A DNA stretch of 28,897 nucleotides from Collinsella sp. (lineage in GTDB: Bacteria; Actinomycetota; Coriobacteriia; Coriobacteriales; Coriobacteriaceae). The DNA is taken from the NCBI GenBank assembly GCA_019414545.1, contig DXLV01000025.1, positions 1-28,897 of the forward strand, written 5' to 3'. This document shows positions 28,624 to 28,897 of the stretch, in pieces; the stretch's first letter is position 1, and every line of letters begins with the position of its first letter. The position numbers and the translations under genes were made by a program. Below the pieces are notes generated by a model, which was not told the DNA's origin, searched no databases, and was given only the letters and a program-made list of their open reading frames with translations.

Positions 28624-28897
28624 CGGGCGAGAAAGGCGGCCTGCTCGCGGCCCTGCGCGCCGAGGCCCTGAAGTCGCGCCACGCGGCACCGGTTCGCCTG
28701 GCCGTGCTCATGGCGCTGCCGATGCCGCTGCTCGGCGCGATGCCCTACCGGGGCGTGCAGAGCTTCAGCGCGTGGAACTACTGGTACGCGCTCTTCCTGC
28801 CCGTGTGTCTATCGCTCGTGGTGGCGTGCGTCGCGCGGGCTGATGCTCGCACGCGGATGCGGGGGCTTCTGGGCCTGGGCTTCCCGCTCGGGCGCGC
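28620..28897 (+). CDS. ABC transporter permease, lantibiotic-immunity (LanE/MutE/EpiE) type, 3'-truncated by the window
   Basis: About 92 residues are visible. They begin MTGEKGGLLAALRAEALKSR, a cytoplasmic start followed by a hydrophobic helix (APVRLAVLMALPMPLLGAM). The SAWNYWYALFLPVCLSLVVA block is characteristic of MutE/EpiE-family permeases. The gene overlaps the ATPase stop by four bases (ATGA), so it is coupled. The frame is open to the last base, and the rest of the gene, and probably a second permease (LanG), should lie to the right. No lantibiotic precursor gene is visible here, so it may be an immunity system without a producer, or the producer genes may lie beyond the window. Confidence 0.85.
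   Translation, partial: MTGEKGGLLAALRAEALKSRHAAPVRLAVLMALPMPLLGAMPYRGVQSFSAWNYWYALFLPVCLSLVVACVARADARTRMRGLLGLGFPLGR

Overview
This window looks like chromosomal DNA of a Coriobacteriia actinobacterium, most likely Collinsella or a close relative. The evidence is indirect: moderately high G+C coding DNA, a housekeeping order that resembles Firmicutes (ftsK, rodZ, rimO, pgsA, cinA, recA, recX, rny, spoVS, miaB, miaA, hflX), and actinobacterial blocks (lexA, LysM, nrdR; pgsA, FHA, MerR). I have no 16S or marker-gene comparison to confirm the genus.

Positions 1-7054 form a forward run: an FtsK translocase truncated at the left window edge, a RodZ-like HTH membrane protein, YajQ, RimO, PgsA and a CinA C-terminal-domain protein, closed by a hairpin. 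Positions 7055-16095 form a second forward run for DNA repair and RNA maturation: recA behind a promoter with a LexA box in its spacer, recX, RNase Y, an unassigned GHKL ATPase, spoVS, miaB, miaA and hflX.

Positions 16080-18984 hold the SOS and nucleotide block. lexA and a coupled acyltransferase-like membrane protein are read leftward. A LysM cell-division-inhibitor-like gene, nrdR and dut are read rightward. The lexA/LysM intergenic region has three LexA boxes at an exact 28-bp spacing. A 12-bp inverted repeat covers the nrdR start codon.

Positions 18985-19450, between convergent genes, contain no credible gene but are packed with long inverted repeats and related repeat units, including a degenerate copy of the 3' end of the neighbouring glycosyltransferase gene.

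Positions 19451-27498 carry a lipid glycosyltransferase, thioredoxin reductase, a DUF1836 regulator, DegV, a secreted NlpC/P60 hydrolase, apt, a FtsR-like MerR regulator, a GarA/OdhI-like FHA protein and a second CDP-alcohol phosphatidyltransferase. The DUF1836 gene and degV share a near-identical 26-bp upstream element, a good candidate for a common operator.

From 27589 the character changes. A long hairpin repeat is followed by a structured leader with mutually exclusive helices and then by a G+C-rich lantibiotic-immunity-type ABC transporter (ATPase plus a truncated permease), probably acquired horizontally. The strongest candidates for undescribed biology are the DUF1836/degV operator, the hairpin over the nrdR start, the structured leader of the ABC transporter, the GHKL ATPase beside RNase Y, and the SOS-linked acyltransferase.
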